From positions 1-64,000 of the forward strand of contig CALHGE010000009.1 of assembly GCA_938029725.1 (NCBI GenBank): a stretch of 64,000 nucleotides of DNA. Direction: 5' to 3'. Positions 45,379-54,430 of the stretch are shown one piece after another. Both the position numbers and the translations under genes were made by a program. Each line of letters starts with the position of its first letter. The first letter of the stretch is position 1. The notes under the pieces were generated by a model. That model was given only the letters and a program-made list of their open reading frames with translations, made no database searches and was not told the origin of the DNA. This DNA is from an uncultured Flavobacteriaceae bacterium (GTDB lineage: Bacteria; Bacteroidota; Bacteroidia; Flavobacteriales; Flavobacteriaceae).

Positions 45379-48096
45379 TTATTCCTTCTTAAAGTCTCCG
45401 GCATTAACAATAGTCCATTTTTCAAAAGACTGTAGATGTTTTTTTATAGCCGCATTCACCTGCTTTAGACTAAGTTTTGAAACTTTCTCTTCAAGAGATT
45501 TTTGAAAATCAAGATCGCGATCATAGAAAATATTATTGTTGATCACACTAGAAAGTTCATTGTCTTTAGCCCGTGAAACATTTTGTGCTTGAATCCAGCC
45601 ATTGACAGCATTAGTCAATTCTTCCTCGGTGATGCCCTCTTTAACAAATCGATCGATCTCTTCTTTGAACCCTAATTGAATTTTATCATAATTGGTGGGG
45701 TTGTATATTGCATAGAGGTACATGCTTGAATTCTGATCTGTTTTATTTCCATCACCATTAAAACCAGCACCCGCTCCATAGCTTACACCATCTTTCTGAC
45801 GTAAACGATCAGCAATTCTCGAATTAAGAAATCCTCCACCAAGAATAGTTCCAGCGATATTCATGGCAGCATAATCATCATCGTACTGACTCATTTTAAT
45901 GCTTAGATTTCCAAAAGTCATCGCATTTTGCTTGTCTGGTGTAATGATATCCTCATTTATAGCCTTATTTGCGGCGTAGGGTCTTGCGATTTGTTCGTAT
46001 GCGTTCTTGCTATTGAAATCGCTAAACTCTTGATCCATAAAGGCCATGACCTCAGCTGATTTGACATTGCCAATACTTATAAGAATAGATTTTCCCAAAC
46101 CATAAAACTCTGTATAGAATTTTTTAAGATCATCAGTACTGAGGTTCTTAATAGCCTCAGCCTTTTCATCTAATGTCATGTCATAGTTAGGGTGGCCTTT
46201 TGGGTAGTCGTTATTTATTTTTGAAACTCTATTCGATGCGATAAATTGAGGTTCATTTTTGTAACTCTCTATACTTGCCAATTCTTCTGTTTTTAATTTT
46301 TCCAGCTCAGCAGCATCAAAAACTGGGTTTTTAAAAATATCAGACATAAGTACTAACGCAGGCATTAAATTTTCTTCCGTAGTACTAATATTAGCGTAGA
46401 TATTACCATTTACTCCCCTGAAACCTAATGAGGTCTTTAATTTCGACAGTTCATCTTCAATCTGCTGTCTTGACTTTGTAGCAGTACCTTTATTGAGCAT
46501 CTTAGCTGTGAATGATGGAATCACTCCTTTATTGCTTAGACTTTTCACATCGCCATTGCGACCACTAAAGGAGAGGCTTACCGTATTTCCACGGTTGCTT
46601 TTTTCAATAAAACCATAATTGATACCGTTGGCTAGCTTACCTTTTTTTAACCTGCCTTTAATAGCATCGTAATCAACATCAAAAGCTTCTCCAACACCCA
46701 TGGCTTCTTTTCCTTTGTAGTTCGCTACAAGTTTTTCCAAACCTTTGGTGTGCGGAATCTCTACTCTTGCTGGGTTGTTGGTAGGATAGAACCTTCCCAT
46801 AGTACGATTGGTAGGTATGATATACTTTTCTAGGGCAGCGTTAACTTTTTCAAGGGTCATTTTTTCAACACGATCACGATCTATAAATGCCAATCTCCAG
46901 TCTCCTGCGCCTATATATTCGCTCAAAAAAGTACCCAAGTAAGCTGAGTTTCTCATGACTTGATCAACCTGTTTGGCTATGTTCGATTTCGCTCGGTTTA
47001 ATTCCTCTTCCGTAATAGGAGTATCTTTTAATTGGTCTAAAGCGGAACGGAGCGTATTGTATACCTCATCTGCATCCTTATCTGAAGGAACATCTGCATT
47101 CATATAAAGAAACCCAGGTTCTTTGGTGAAAGGAATATACGACCATATAGAAGCTGCTTTTTGAGTTTCAACGAGTGCCTTGTAAAGCCGCCCTGATGGT
47201 TCTGCTGTAAGAATGTTTTCTAATACAGATACCGCTGCATAATCTTCATCAGATCCAGAGGGAGTGTGATATAATGCGGTCACCAACTGTAGGTCGCCAA
47301 CGCGGTTGACGCTAACCATTTTTTCGCCATCTTGAGCCGGTTCCTCAGTATACAAACTAGGTAGGGCTGCAGTTGGTTTGGTTATTTTTCCAAATTTTTC
47401 AGTGATGAGCTTTAAAGTTTTTTCTACTTCAAGCTTTCCTGTAACCATTAATACGGCATTGTCTGGTCGATAGAATTTTTTGTAAAAAGCTTTTAGATTT
47501 TCAATAGGTACTCTTTCAATATCTGAACGATTACCAATAGTAGAATTACCGTAATTATGCCATAAATAAGCAGCATCGATAACTTTTTGCATCAAAACCC
47601 GAGTCGGATCATTCTCTCCGCTTTCAAACTCATTTCGTACTACGCTAAATTCAGAGTCTAAATCTTTTTTGGCAATATATGAATTGACCATTCGATCAGC
47701 CTCTAAATCTAAAGCCCAATCTAAATTTTCTTCCGTAGCATTAAAGGTCTCAAAATAGTTGGTGCGATCATAGTAGGTGGTACCATTTGGTCTTGCGCCA
47801 TGAGAACTTAATTCTTTTGGGATGTCTGGGTGGTTTGGAGTTCCTTTAAAAACAAGATGCTCTAAAAGGTGTGCCATTCCTTTTTCTCCATAGCCTTCAT
47901 GACGTGAACCTACTAAGTAGGTTATATTAACTGTAATGGTCTGAGATGAATTGTCAGGAAATAACAACACTCGCAAGCCATTATCCATACGATACTCTGT
48001 GATGCCTTCTACAGAAGCTATTTTGGTCATCTGACCGATAAGAATACTACCGCATAGCAAAGCAATGCTGCAACTGAGTAAAATTTTTGATTTCAT
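45379..48096 (-). CDS. M16 family metallopeptidase (full-length, insulinase/pitrilysin type)
   Basis: This exported protein of about 905 residues has a signal peptide (KSKILLSCSIALLCGSILIG). Its N-terminal half has the inverted zinc motif HLLEH at 76-80 with the distal Glu further on, and the C-terminal half is the inactive M16 repeat, so both halves of the clamshell are in one chain. I start at 48096, since the preceding codons lack a signal-peptide layout. It should degrade peptides in the periplasm. It is unrelated in function to the molybdenum genes around it. Confidence 0.88.
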   Translation of the reverse strand: MKSKILLSCSIALLCGSILIGQMTKIASVEGITEYRMDNGLRVLLFPDNSSQTITVNITYLVGSRHEGYGEKGMAHLLEHLVFKGTPNHPDIPKELSSHGARPNGTTYYDRTNYFETFNATEENLDWALDLEADRMVNSYIAKKDLDSEFSVVRNEFESGENDPTRVLMQKVIDAAYLWHNYGNSTIGNRSDIERVPIENLKAFYKKFYRPDNAVLMVTGKLEVEKTLKLITEKFGKITKPTAALPSLYTEEPAQDGEKMVSVNRVGDLQLVTALYHTPSGSDEDYAAVSVLENILTAEPSGRLYKALVETQKAASIWSYIPFTKEPGFLYMNADVPSDKDADEVYNTLRSALDQLKDTPITEEELNRAKSNIAKQVDQVMRNSAYLGTFLSEYIGAGDWRLAFIDRDRVEKMTLEKVNAALEKYIIPTNRTMGRFYPTNNPARVEIPHTKGLEKLVANYKGKEAMGVGEAFDVDYDAIKGRLKKGKLANGINYGFIEKSNRGNTVSLSFSGRNGDVKSLSNKGVIPSFTAKMLNKGTATKSRQQIEDELSKLKTSLGFRGVNGNIYANISTTEENLMPALVLMSDIFKNPVFDAAELEKLKTEELASIESYKNEPQFIASNRVSKINNDYPKGHPNYDMTLDEKAEAIKNLSTDDLKKFYTEFYGLGKSILISIGNVKSAEVMAFMDQEFSDFNSKNAYEQIARPYAANKAINEDIITPDKQNAMTFGNLSIKMSQYDDDYAAMNIAGTILGGGFLNSRIADRLRQKDGVSYGAGAGFNGDGNKTDQNSSMYLYAIYNPTNYDKIQLGFKEEIDRFVKEGITEEELTNAVNGWIQAQNVSRAKDNELSSVINNNIFYDRDLDFQKSLEEKVSKLSLKQVNAAIKKHLQSFEKWTIVNAGDFKKE

Positions 48097-48226
48097 ATTA
48101 TCTTTTTTTAGTCTGCTCAATATTACAAAAAAGTGTTCTTAAAATCATGTTAAATTTGCGGTTTAGCGTAAGAAAATAAGCCGTTTTCAAAAAGAATTAT
48201 TCTACTAGTTCAATTTTTTTTTGCCG

Positions 48227-48234
48227 TATCTTCG
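48227..48234 (+). promoter_or_regulatory. Probable -7 element before moaC
   Basis: TATCTTCG differs from TAnnTTTG at one position and is followed by a 42-base leader to the moaC ATG. In that leader TCAAAG and CTTTGA can pair across about 20 bases. No TTG at -33 spacing was found. Confidence 0.35.
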
Positions 48235-48276
48235 AACTTCAAAGGGATACAAAGTTTTAATCTTTGATAAACAAAA

Positions 48277-48750
48277 ATGGCAAAAGAACTTTCGCATATA
48301 GATGAAGCTGGTAAGGCTTCAATGGTTGACGTGTCAAATAAGAAATCTACTGTAAGAACAGCTATAGCCTCAGGAAAGGTTTTATTTCCTACCGATGTTT
48401 TTAAGACGCTAGCCGCTCAAGATTTTTTAGGTCATAAAGGAAGTATTATTCAAACTGCAGTAATTGCAGGAATTCAAGCGGTAAAGAAAACTGCAGAATT
48501 GATTCCGCTTTGTCATCAGATTAATCTTTCTAAAATACAAATAGATATTACTCCGATTGAGGGTGCCTTACAGATTAGGTGTAAGGTGAAGTGTAACGAA
48601 CAAACGGGCGTTGAAATGGAAGCTTTAACAGGCGTTTCGGTGAGTGCACTGACGATCTATGACATGTGCAAAGCACTTTCGCATGATATTAAAATTTCTG
48701 AAATACAATTAGAACAAAAAACAGGAGGGCAGCATGACTTCAATCGCTAA
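48277..48750 (+). CDS. moaC: Cyclic pyranopterin monophosphate synthase MoaC
   Basis: This 157-residue enzyme works with MoaA to make cPMP from GTP. It keeps KKTAELIPLCHQINLSK (catalytic Lys and His) and the strongly conserved TGVEMEALTGVSVSALTIYD. The C-terminus is shorter and ends TGGQHDFNR in place of the usual KxGGKSG. It overlaps mobA by 17 bp, so the two are translated together. Confidence 0.93.
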   Translation: MAKELSHIDEAGKASMVDVSNKKSTVRTAIASGKVLFPTDVFKTLAAQDFLGHKGSIIQTAVIAGIQAVKKTAELIPLCHQINLSKIQIDITPIEGALQIRCKVKCNEQTGVEMEALTGVSVSALTIYDMCKALSHDIKISEIQLEQKTGGQHDFNR

Positions 48751-49324
48751 GTTATACGGGCTCGTTTTATCTGGAGGAAAAAGTACCCGCATGGGAACGG
48801 ACAAGGCATTGATAGCATATCACGGCGTTGCGCAACGTGAATATTTATACGACTTGTTGCATCAAGTTTGTGATGACACTTTTATTAGTTTGCGTAAAGA
48901 GCAAGAAGAAGCGTTGCCAGAGAGAATGCAAACGATTGTAGATTTGAATGAATTTAAAGGGCCGTACAACGGATTATTATCTGCCCATAAACAGCACCCA
49001 GAAGCGGCATGGTTAGTTTTAGCTTGTGACCTTCCTTTGATGGATTTAGAAGCTTTAAAAGAATTGATCTTTCAACGTGATAACACTAAACAAGCAACTG
49101 CTTTTGCTTTAAAAGAAAACCCCTTGCCAGAACCATTATGTGCGATTTGGGAGCCTCATTCCTTTGTTGAATCGCTTTCCTATCTGAAAGCTGGACATGG
49201 GAGTTGTCCTCGTAAATTTTTAATTAATTCTAATACTAAGTTGGTTTTTCCAAAGAATGAAAGTGTGCTTTTGAATGCTAATTCTGAAGCAGAGTACAAA
49301 GAAGCACTTGAGAAATTAGCTTAG
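48734..49324 (+). CDS. mobA: Molybdenum cofactor nucleotidyltransferase MobA-like
   Basis: This 196-residue NTP transferase adds a nucleotide to Mo-molybdopterin. The N-terminal nucleotide loop is LSGGKSTRMGTDKALI, followed by FKGPYNGLLSA, LVLACDLPLMD and a C-terminal NANSEAEYKEAL. The Gly-Gly at the loop is the MobA (GTP) pattern. MocA enzymes, which make the CMP form used by xanthine dehydrogenase family proteins, usually have an Ala-Gly there. It is coupled to moaC. Confidence 0.85.
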   Translation: MTSIAKLYGLVLSGGKSTRMGTDKALIAYHGVAQREYLYDLLHQVCDDTFISLRKEQEEALPERMQTIVDLNEFKGPYNGLLSAHKQHPEAAWLVLACDLPLMDLEALKELIFQRDNTKQATAFALKENPLPEPLCAIWEPHSFVESLSYLKAGHGSCPRKFLINSNTKLVFPKNESVLLNANSEAEYKEALEKLA

Positions 49325-49356
49325 GCTAAGGGTATTCGATCGGCCGTTTTTCTTTT

Positions 49357-50238
49357 TTAAATATGAAATAACTCATAACTACGAAGCCATTCTTTTGATT
49401 CGTTAGGTGCTATATTGAGCTCTAAAAATAACTCGGGGCTAATCACATGTTTCCATCCCCAAAGATTTACGGTATTGGTTTGAAAATCGGTACGTTCTCT
49501 GATTCCTATTTTGCTTTTTAGGTGTCTTAATTCCCATGTTGCTCTGACGGTTTCTCCGCCGCTAAGGTTGCTAAAGAAGAATTGTTCTTTGGGGCCACTA
49601 TTAAAATTAATTTCATTTTTTCCAATACCAACAGCTAACTCAGAATTAACCGTCTCTCCAAACAACTTGGGCTTTAAGTCGAAAGGAAAATGTAAGCTGT
49701 AATTTTCTCCTATACAGTCATTATTTATAGCAGTAAAATTATGTGTGTATTCATTCGTGCGTATTATTTTTTTGCCAGTATTTTTTAAATAGTATTTGAT
49801 GCTAAAGCTAGCGGCATGTAGTTCAATCTCTTTTCGTAATTCATATGAATAGCCATTGAGATGACTAGAAAAGCATGTGATAATAACACGATTTAGATCG
49901 GTGCTAATTTGAAATTTAGCGGGTTTAATTTCATAGGGTTTGTTACAGGCGTAATGCGCATCTTCTTTTTTTAATAGTCCTACGCCTATTTTATGAAACC
50001 ATTCACCAATTTTGGCCTCTTCAAAACCTAAGGGAGTATCGATTCCGAATTCATTATAAAACCCTTTGCCAAGCAGGTCTTCATTTTTGCAACTCGGGTC
50101 TTCCAAACTTGTTACTGGTAGGTTTTTAAACTTCACACACGTAATTTTTCCGGTCCAATCAAAACGAGAAAAATTATAATTCTCGAGTGGAAAATCAATC
50201 TGAATTTCTAGTGTATCATTTTTAAGAGTTTGCCCCAT
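49357..50238 (-). CDS. Galactose-mutarotase-like fold protein, unknown function
   Basis: This 293-residue soluble protein consists mainly of beta-strands. Segments such as KEIELHAASFSIKYYLKN and NEYTHNFTAINNDCIGENY, and the late WGWKHVISPELFLELNIAP, suggest an aldose-epimerase-like beta-sandwich. The usual catalytic His/Glu pair was not confidently placed. It lies between mobA and moeB on the opposite strand and need not take part in molybdenum metabolism. Confidence 0.5.
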   Translation of the reverse strand: MGQTLKNDTLEIQIDFPLENYNFSRFDWTGKITCVKFKNLPVTSLEDPSCKNEDLLGKGFYNEFGIDTPLGFEEAKIGEWFHKIGVGLLKKEDAHYACNKPYEIKPAKFQISTDLNRVIITCFSSHLNGYSYELRKEIELHAASFSIKYYLKNTGKKIIRTNEYTHNFTAINNDCIGENYSLHFPFDLKPKLFGETVNSELAVGIGKNEINFNSGPKEQFFFSNLSGGETVRATWELRHLKSKIGIRERTDFQTNTVNLWGWKHVISPELFLELNIAPNESKEWLRSYELFHI

Positions 50239-50348
50239 AGTACTAAGTTATCAAATTAGAGAGGATTTTCGATTGGTAAAATCTAAACCAATGGATTCTT
50301 CTCTATTTCTGGAGCGAGGAAGGTTGAGCTTTTTACTATATTAGACAA

Positions 50349-51416
50349 ATGAATCAAGAACGCTATAGAAGACAAACCACGCTAAAGGGTTTCGGCTCGG
50401 AAGGTCAAAAAAAGCTGGCTGATGCCAAAGTTTTGGTCATCGGCGCTGGCGGGCTAGGCGTTCCTGTTTTGACGTATCTAAATGCTATGGGCCTTGGTAC
50501 CATTGGTATTATGGATAATGATACCGTCTCAATTACCAATTTACACCGTCAAGTGCTTTACGGCGAAAGTGATATCGGACAATCGAAAGTCATTTCAGCT
50601 TTGGCAAAATTAAAAGCTCAGAACACTGACACAAAAGTAATAGTGTACAATACTTTGTTGACTACTAAAAATGCCCTAAAAACGATAGCTGCGTATGATG
50701 TTGTGGTAGATGCTTCTGATAACTTTCCAACGCGGTATTTAGTAAATGATGCTTGCGTTATTTTAAAAAAGCCTTTTATTTATGGTGCCTTACATGGTTA
50801 TGAAGGTCAAGTAAGTGTTTTTAATTATGAAGGCGGTCCAACTTATCGTTGTCTTTTTCCGAACATGCCTAATGAAAATGAAGTTCCGAATTGCAATGAG
50901 CATGGGGTTCTTGGAATTATCCCTGGAATCATAGGAAATCTGCAAGCTTTAGAAGCTACTAAGGTGATAACAGAAATAGGAGAAGTGCTCTCTGGGAAGC
51001 TTTTGATTTTTGATGGACTACATCAATCTTATCAAAAGATAAAATTCAAACTTCAGACTGAGAATCTTGAAATTAAAAAGCTCCAAGATTTTTACGAATG
51101 GAATGACCCTTGTGAAATTACTCCAACTATTAAAGCAGAAGAATTATCGAATCTTTTGACTGATAATGCTCAAATTATTGATGTTCGGACGATTGAGGAG
51201 TATGAGGATTATCATCTTCCAAATTCCATCCATATTCCTCTAGATTCATTGGAAAGTAAAATGGAAAAAATTAATTTTTCGCTCCCTGTGTATTTATTAT
51301 GTCAGTCAGGAAAGCGAAGTGAGACGGCCTTAAAGCAACTGCGCGAACAGCATCCAGAAAGTTCTCTTTTTAGTATTTTAGGTGGTATAAACCAGTATCT
51401 AGCTACATGCTCTTAA
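50349..51416 (+). CDS. moeB: MoeB/ThiF-type adenylyltransferase with C-terminal rhodanese domain
   Basis: This 355-residue protein activates the MoaD C-terminus by adenylation. The ThiF domain (1-245) has GAGGLGVPVL, the Arg of NLHRQVLY and DASDNFPTRY. The rhodanese domain (about 255-355) has the active loop LLCQSGKRS and could pass sulfur to MoaD. Two of the four zinc cysteines of E. coli MoeB are replaced (PTYRC instead of CYRC, and DPCEI without the second Cys). It overlaps the TSUP transporter gene by 10 bp. Confidence 0.88.
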   Translation: MNQERYRRQTTLKGFGSEGQKKLADAKVLVIGAGGLGVPVLTYLNAMGLGTIGIMDNDTVSITNLHRQVLYGESDIGQSKVISALAKLKAQNTDTKVIVYNTLLTTKNALKTIAAYDVVVDASDNFPTRYLVNDACVILKKPFIYGALHGYEGQVSVFNYEGGPTYRCLFPNMPNENEVPNCNEHGVLGIIPGIIGNLQALEATKVITEIGEVLSGKLLIFDGLHQSYQKIKFKLQTENLEIKKLQDFYEWNDPCEITPTIKAEELSNLLTDNAQIIDVRTIEEYEDYHLPNSIHIPLDSLESKMEKINFSLPVYLLCQSGKRSETALKQLREQHPESSLFSILGGINQYLATCS

Positions 51417-52186
51417 CTGTTCCTGAACTTTTAGTATTGATGGGTGGCTTTTTGGTCATTGCTACTCTATATTCGTCTGTCGGTTTTGGTGGTGGTTCTA
51501 GCTATTTGGCACTTTTGGCCTTGGTTTTTGTAAGCTTCTTTGCAATTCGTAGTACCGCTTTGATTTGTAATCTTGTTGTTGTTTCAGGAAGCAGTTACCT
51601 TTATTGGAAAAAAGGACATCTCGATTTTAAAAAGTTCTTGCCATTTGTCATTGCAAGTATTCCTATGGCTTTTCTTGGCGCACGCTTTCGACTTTCAGAA
51701 AGCACTTTTTTTATGATTCTTGGAGGTGCGTTGATAATTTCATCGCTAGCATTAATTTATCAAACGGTTCGGGCTAAGAAATCTGAAGAAATAAGTTCAA
51801 ATTACCCGGTTTGGGTAACGTATGCACTTGGTGCTGGAATTGGTTTATTGTCGGGACTTGTAGGTATTGGTGGAGGTATCTTTTTAGCTCCTATTCTCAA
51901 TCATATGAAATGGGATAAGTCTATAAAAATTGCTGCGCTTGCAAGCTTTTTTATTCTAGTAAATTCTATTTCTAGTATTGGCGGCTTATTGACCAAAGAT
52001 GCTTTTGAATTCCCATGGATGGAAGGTATCGGTTTAATCGTTGCCGTATTTATCGGAGGACAAATAGGAATACGTTTAAGCCTCAGTAAACTTACCGGAA
52101 ATGGTATTAAAGTAGTTACCGCTATTTTGGTTTTAGTAGTTGGTATTCGAGTACTATTAGTTAACGGACTGCAACTAGAGTTTTAG
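51407..52186 (+). CDS. TauE/SafE (TSUP) family anion exporter
   Basis: This 259-residue membrane protein has about eight helices and the two duplicated TSUP motifs, GFGGGSSYLALLALV near the N-terminus and LVGIGGGIFLAPILN in the second half. Members move sulfite, sulfonates or other sulfur-containing anions. Overlap with the sulfur-handling moeB-rhodanese gene suggests a link to sulfur or molybdate-like anions, but the substrate is not readable. Confidence 0.85.
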   Translation: MLLTVPELLVLMGGFLVIATLYSSVGFGGGSSYLALLALVFVSFFAIRSTALICNLVVVSGSSYLYWKKGHLDFKKFLPFVIASIPMAFLGARFRLSESTFFMILGGALIISSLALIYQTVRAKKSEEISSNYPVWVTYALGAGIGLLSGLVGIGGGIFLAPILNHMKWDKSIKIAALASFFILVNSISSIGGLLTKDAFEFPWMEGIGLIVAVFIGGQIGIRLSLSKLTGNGIKVVTAILVLVVGIRVLLVNGLQLEF

Positions 52187-52207
52187 AATTACCAAGGAAA
52201 TTTAATC

Positions 52208-52684
52208 TCAAGGATACTGCTCCAACAAGCTAAATTGCCACAAGTGGTATTTTATATGCATGTAATGAAAGAACTCTAAATCTTCATGAGCAACCTCTCC
52301 CATGAAAGATGCGTAAGGCACATAATCAGGATTGTCATCTTGAAATGCATAATATTTTTGAACCGCACCAGGTACATTTGAAATCGCTTCTTCTAATGAA
52401 GTATACTTCAAAGCAGGTAAGTCTGCGGATGTTTTATCACTTGGTTTGTGGGTTATTACAGAACCACTTTTAATGAATTGCTGCATGCCCAATTGCCCCT
52501 TGGAAGGAGGATTTTCACGTTCGCCTTCATATTTAGTTACGGCGCTACCTAAAGCACCTATCAAATGTTCAACCATATGTTGCGGTGTCATAAGTCCGAA
52601 ATTGGCTTTGGTATCTGAGCTTAATGTTTTTATTAGTTCAGGAAATTGATTCGTGAGGAAATCTCTTTTGTTATTTGAGCTCAT
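52208..52684 (-). CDS. DUF1569/DinB-like protein
   Basis: This 158-residue soluble helical protein has a possible DinB-like metal triad in LMTPQHMVEHLI near residue 35 and HIKYHLWQFSLL near the C-terminus. The form fits the DUF1569 or related DinB-fold families, whose members are thiol-dependent transferases or hydrolases. No substrate can be named. It is transcribed against the moeB-TSUP pair. Confidence 0.6.
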   Translation of the reverse strand: MSSNNKRDFLTNQFPELIKTLSSDTKANFGLMTPQHMVEHLIGALGSAVTKYEGERENPPSKGQLGMQQFIKSGSVITHKPSDKTSADLPALKYTSLEEAISNVPGAVQKYYAFQDDNPDYVPYASFMGEVAHEDLEFFHYMHIKYHLWQFSLLEQYP

Positions 52685-52743
52685 TTGTTAATCCGTTAAA
52701 TAGTAAATGATTTGTTATTTGTGCCAAGAATTCAAAGATAAGC

Positions 52744-53205
52744 TTACTTGATAGAAACCGTTTCTCTCTTCCTAGATCTTATGAAATTATAAAAATACTG
52801 GAAGTTACCGTTATACCATATCGCAAAGATAAAGGCGATATAGATAATCCAATCAGGCATAAAAAGTGCAGTTCCGAAATAGGTTTTAAGAATTAACATA
52901 GTCAATGCTAAACCTGCAATGGCCAACGCTATTAGTGTTCTTTTATCTTTTCTATTCAACAGAATCATGGTGATAATCAAAAGTCCCATTATGGGCTTGG
53001 TATGCAAAAGAACAGGAACCAATGTAGCGTATTCAATATCGAAGAAAAGTACCATAGCGCTCATATATGCCGTCAAACATAAAGGGCACTTCGGAATAAG
53101 TATCAACAAAATAGTGGAAAGAAATGACATGGAGCCATTAGCAGCTTCTACTTTTTTAGGAGCATATAATTTTGTTTTACAACAACTAGTCTTTGTGATT
53201 TCCAT
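52744..53205 (-). CDS. Small membrane protein with CPLC motif
   Basis: This 153-residue protein starts with a cysteine pair (TKTSCCKTKLYAP), then a hydrophobic helix leading into the motif PKCPLCLTAYMSA, then about three more membrane helices and a basic C-terminus. It resembles small MerC-like or thiol membrane proteins in form only. It lies 60 bp from the DUF1569-like gene and 10 bp after moeA on the same strand, so it could be the third gene of the moaA-moeA unit. Function unknown. Confidence 0.55.
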   Translation of the reverse strand: MEITKTSCCKTKLYAPKKVEAANGSMSFLSTILLILIPKCPLCLTAYMSAMVLFFDIEYATLVPVLLHTKPIMGLLIITMILLNRKDKRTLIALAIAGLALTMLILKTYFGTALFMPDWIIYIAFIFAIWYNGNFQYFYNFIRSRKRETVSIK

Positions 53206-53214
53206 TGAAGGGAA

Positions 53215-54429
53215 TTACCATTTCGATCGATAAGATACGAAAGGATACACCTCATTCTCAAAAAATTGGCTTTTATTTTGCGGTAATATCAAAAAACCAT
53301 CAGTTTTTACGAGATTAGCGAAATCTCCTGAACCGTTTCCTTTTATTGCTTCTGCGACTAAGGTTCCATCAAGTGTACTTTCTATGGCTGCTTCTAAGAA
53401 ATAAACCAAGTCTGGTTTAAATTCAACATCGTTTTTGAGTTTTACATGAAGGACTTCTCGCGTAATGCCTAATGATTTTTGCAGCCAAAACTGCAAATAC
53501 ATGTAAACGCATACAAAAGAAGAAACAGGATTACCCGGAAGGGCAAAAATCTTTTTTCCTTCGGTATTACTTCCAAACCAAAAAGGCTTTCCTGGGCGTT
53601 GCTGAATTTTATGAAAGTGCTTGGTAACTTTAAGTTCTTCGAGCACATCAGGTAGGTAATCAAACTTCCCTTTAGATACGCCGCCAGTAAAAATAAAGAG
53701 GTCGTATTCTTTAAGCAATTCTGAAATAGTTGCTAACATTTCTTCTTTGTCATCTGCCAAATGTTCAAGTTTAGCTGAAACTCCCCATTCTTTTAATGTG
53801 GCTTGAATTCCGTAGATATTAGACCTTCTTATCTGATGTAATTCAGGAGTTTCATGCACGGGTACTAACTCATCCCCAGTAGAAAAAATAACTACTTTCG
53901 GCATTTGTCGAACTTCTAGTTTAGCCTTCCCAACTGCAGCAGCAATATTAATTTCAGCGCTTGATAATTGTTTTCCTTTTGAAACGATAACTGTACTTTG
54001 AGCAATGTCAATTCCTTTGAAATGAACATTCTGTTTATGACGCAAAGCATCTAGATTTATGGTAGCAGAACCTTCTGTAAGCTCTAAATCTTCATAGCGA
54101 ATTACGGTGTCAACTCCGTTAGGCATGATTGCGCCAGTCATTACTTCAATACAATTCTGAGTGTCATTTAAAGTAAGTTGTGGAGTTCCGGCAGCTGCAA
54201 CAGATTCAATAGGAAATACTCGTTTTCCATTTTCAAAAGTGTTGTAAACGATAGCAATACCGTCCATTGTAACTCTATCAAAAGGAGGGAAGTCTCGGTC
54301 AGCGATTAAATCTTCTGCAAGATAAGCGCCAATGCATTCTTCTAAGTCTCTCGATTCTGTTGGGAAATTGCCTTTATGTTCTTCTAAAATTGAAAGGGCT
54401 TTTTCGTAGGGAATAAATGTGTTTTCCAT
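53215..54429 (-). CDS. moeA: Molybdopterin molybdenumtransferase MoeA
   Basis: This 404-residue enzyme puts molybdate into (adenylylated) molybdopterin. Its motifs are MTGAIMPNGVDTVIRYED, FSTGDELVPV, FTGGVSKGKFDYL and LPGNPVSSFVC. It lies 1 bp after moaA's stop, so the two are one operon. The partner MogA/MoaB, which adenylylates molybdopterin, is not in this window and may lie elsewhere. Confidence 0.92.
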   Translation of the reverse strand: MENTFIPYEKALSILEEHKGNFPTESRDLEECIGAYLAEDLIADRDFPPFDRVTMDGIAIVYNTFENGKRVFPIESVAAAGTPQLTLNDTQNCIEVMTGAIMPNGVDTVIRYEDLELTEGSATINLDALRHKQNVHFKGIDIAQSTVIVSKGKQLSSAEINIAAAVGKAKLEVRQMPKVVIFSTGDELVPVHETPELHQIRRSNIYGIQATLKEWGVSAKLEHLADDKEEMLATISELLKEYDLFIFTGGVSKGKFDYLPDVLEELKVTKHFHKIQQRPGKPFWFGSNTEGKKIFALPGNPVSSFVCVYMYLQFWLQKSLGITREVLHVKLKNDVEFKPDLVYFLEAAIESTLDGTLVAEAIKGNGSGDFANLVKTDGFLILPQNKSQFFENEVYPFVSYRSKW

Positions 54430-54430
54430 A

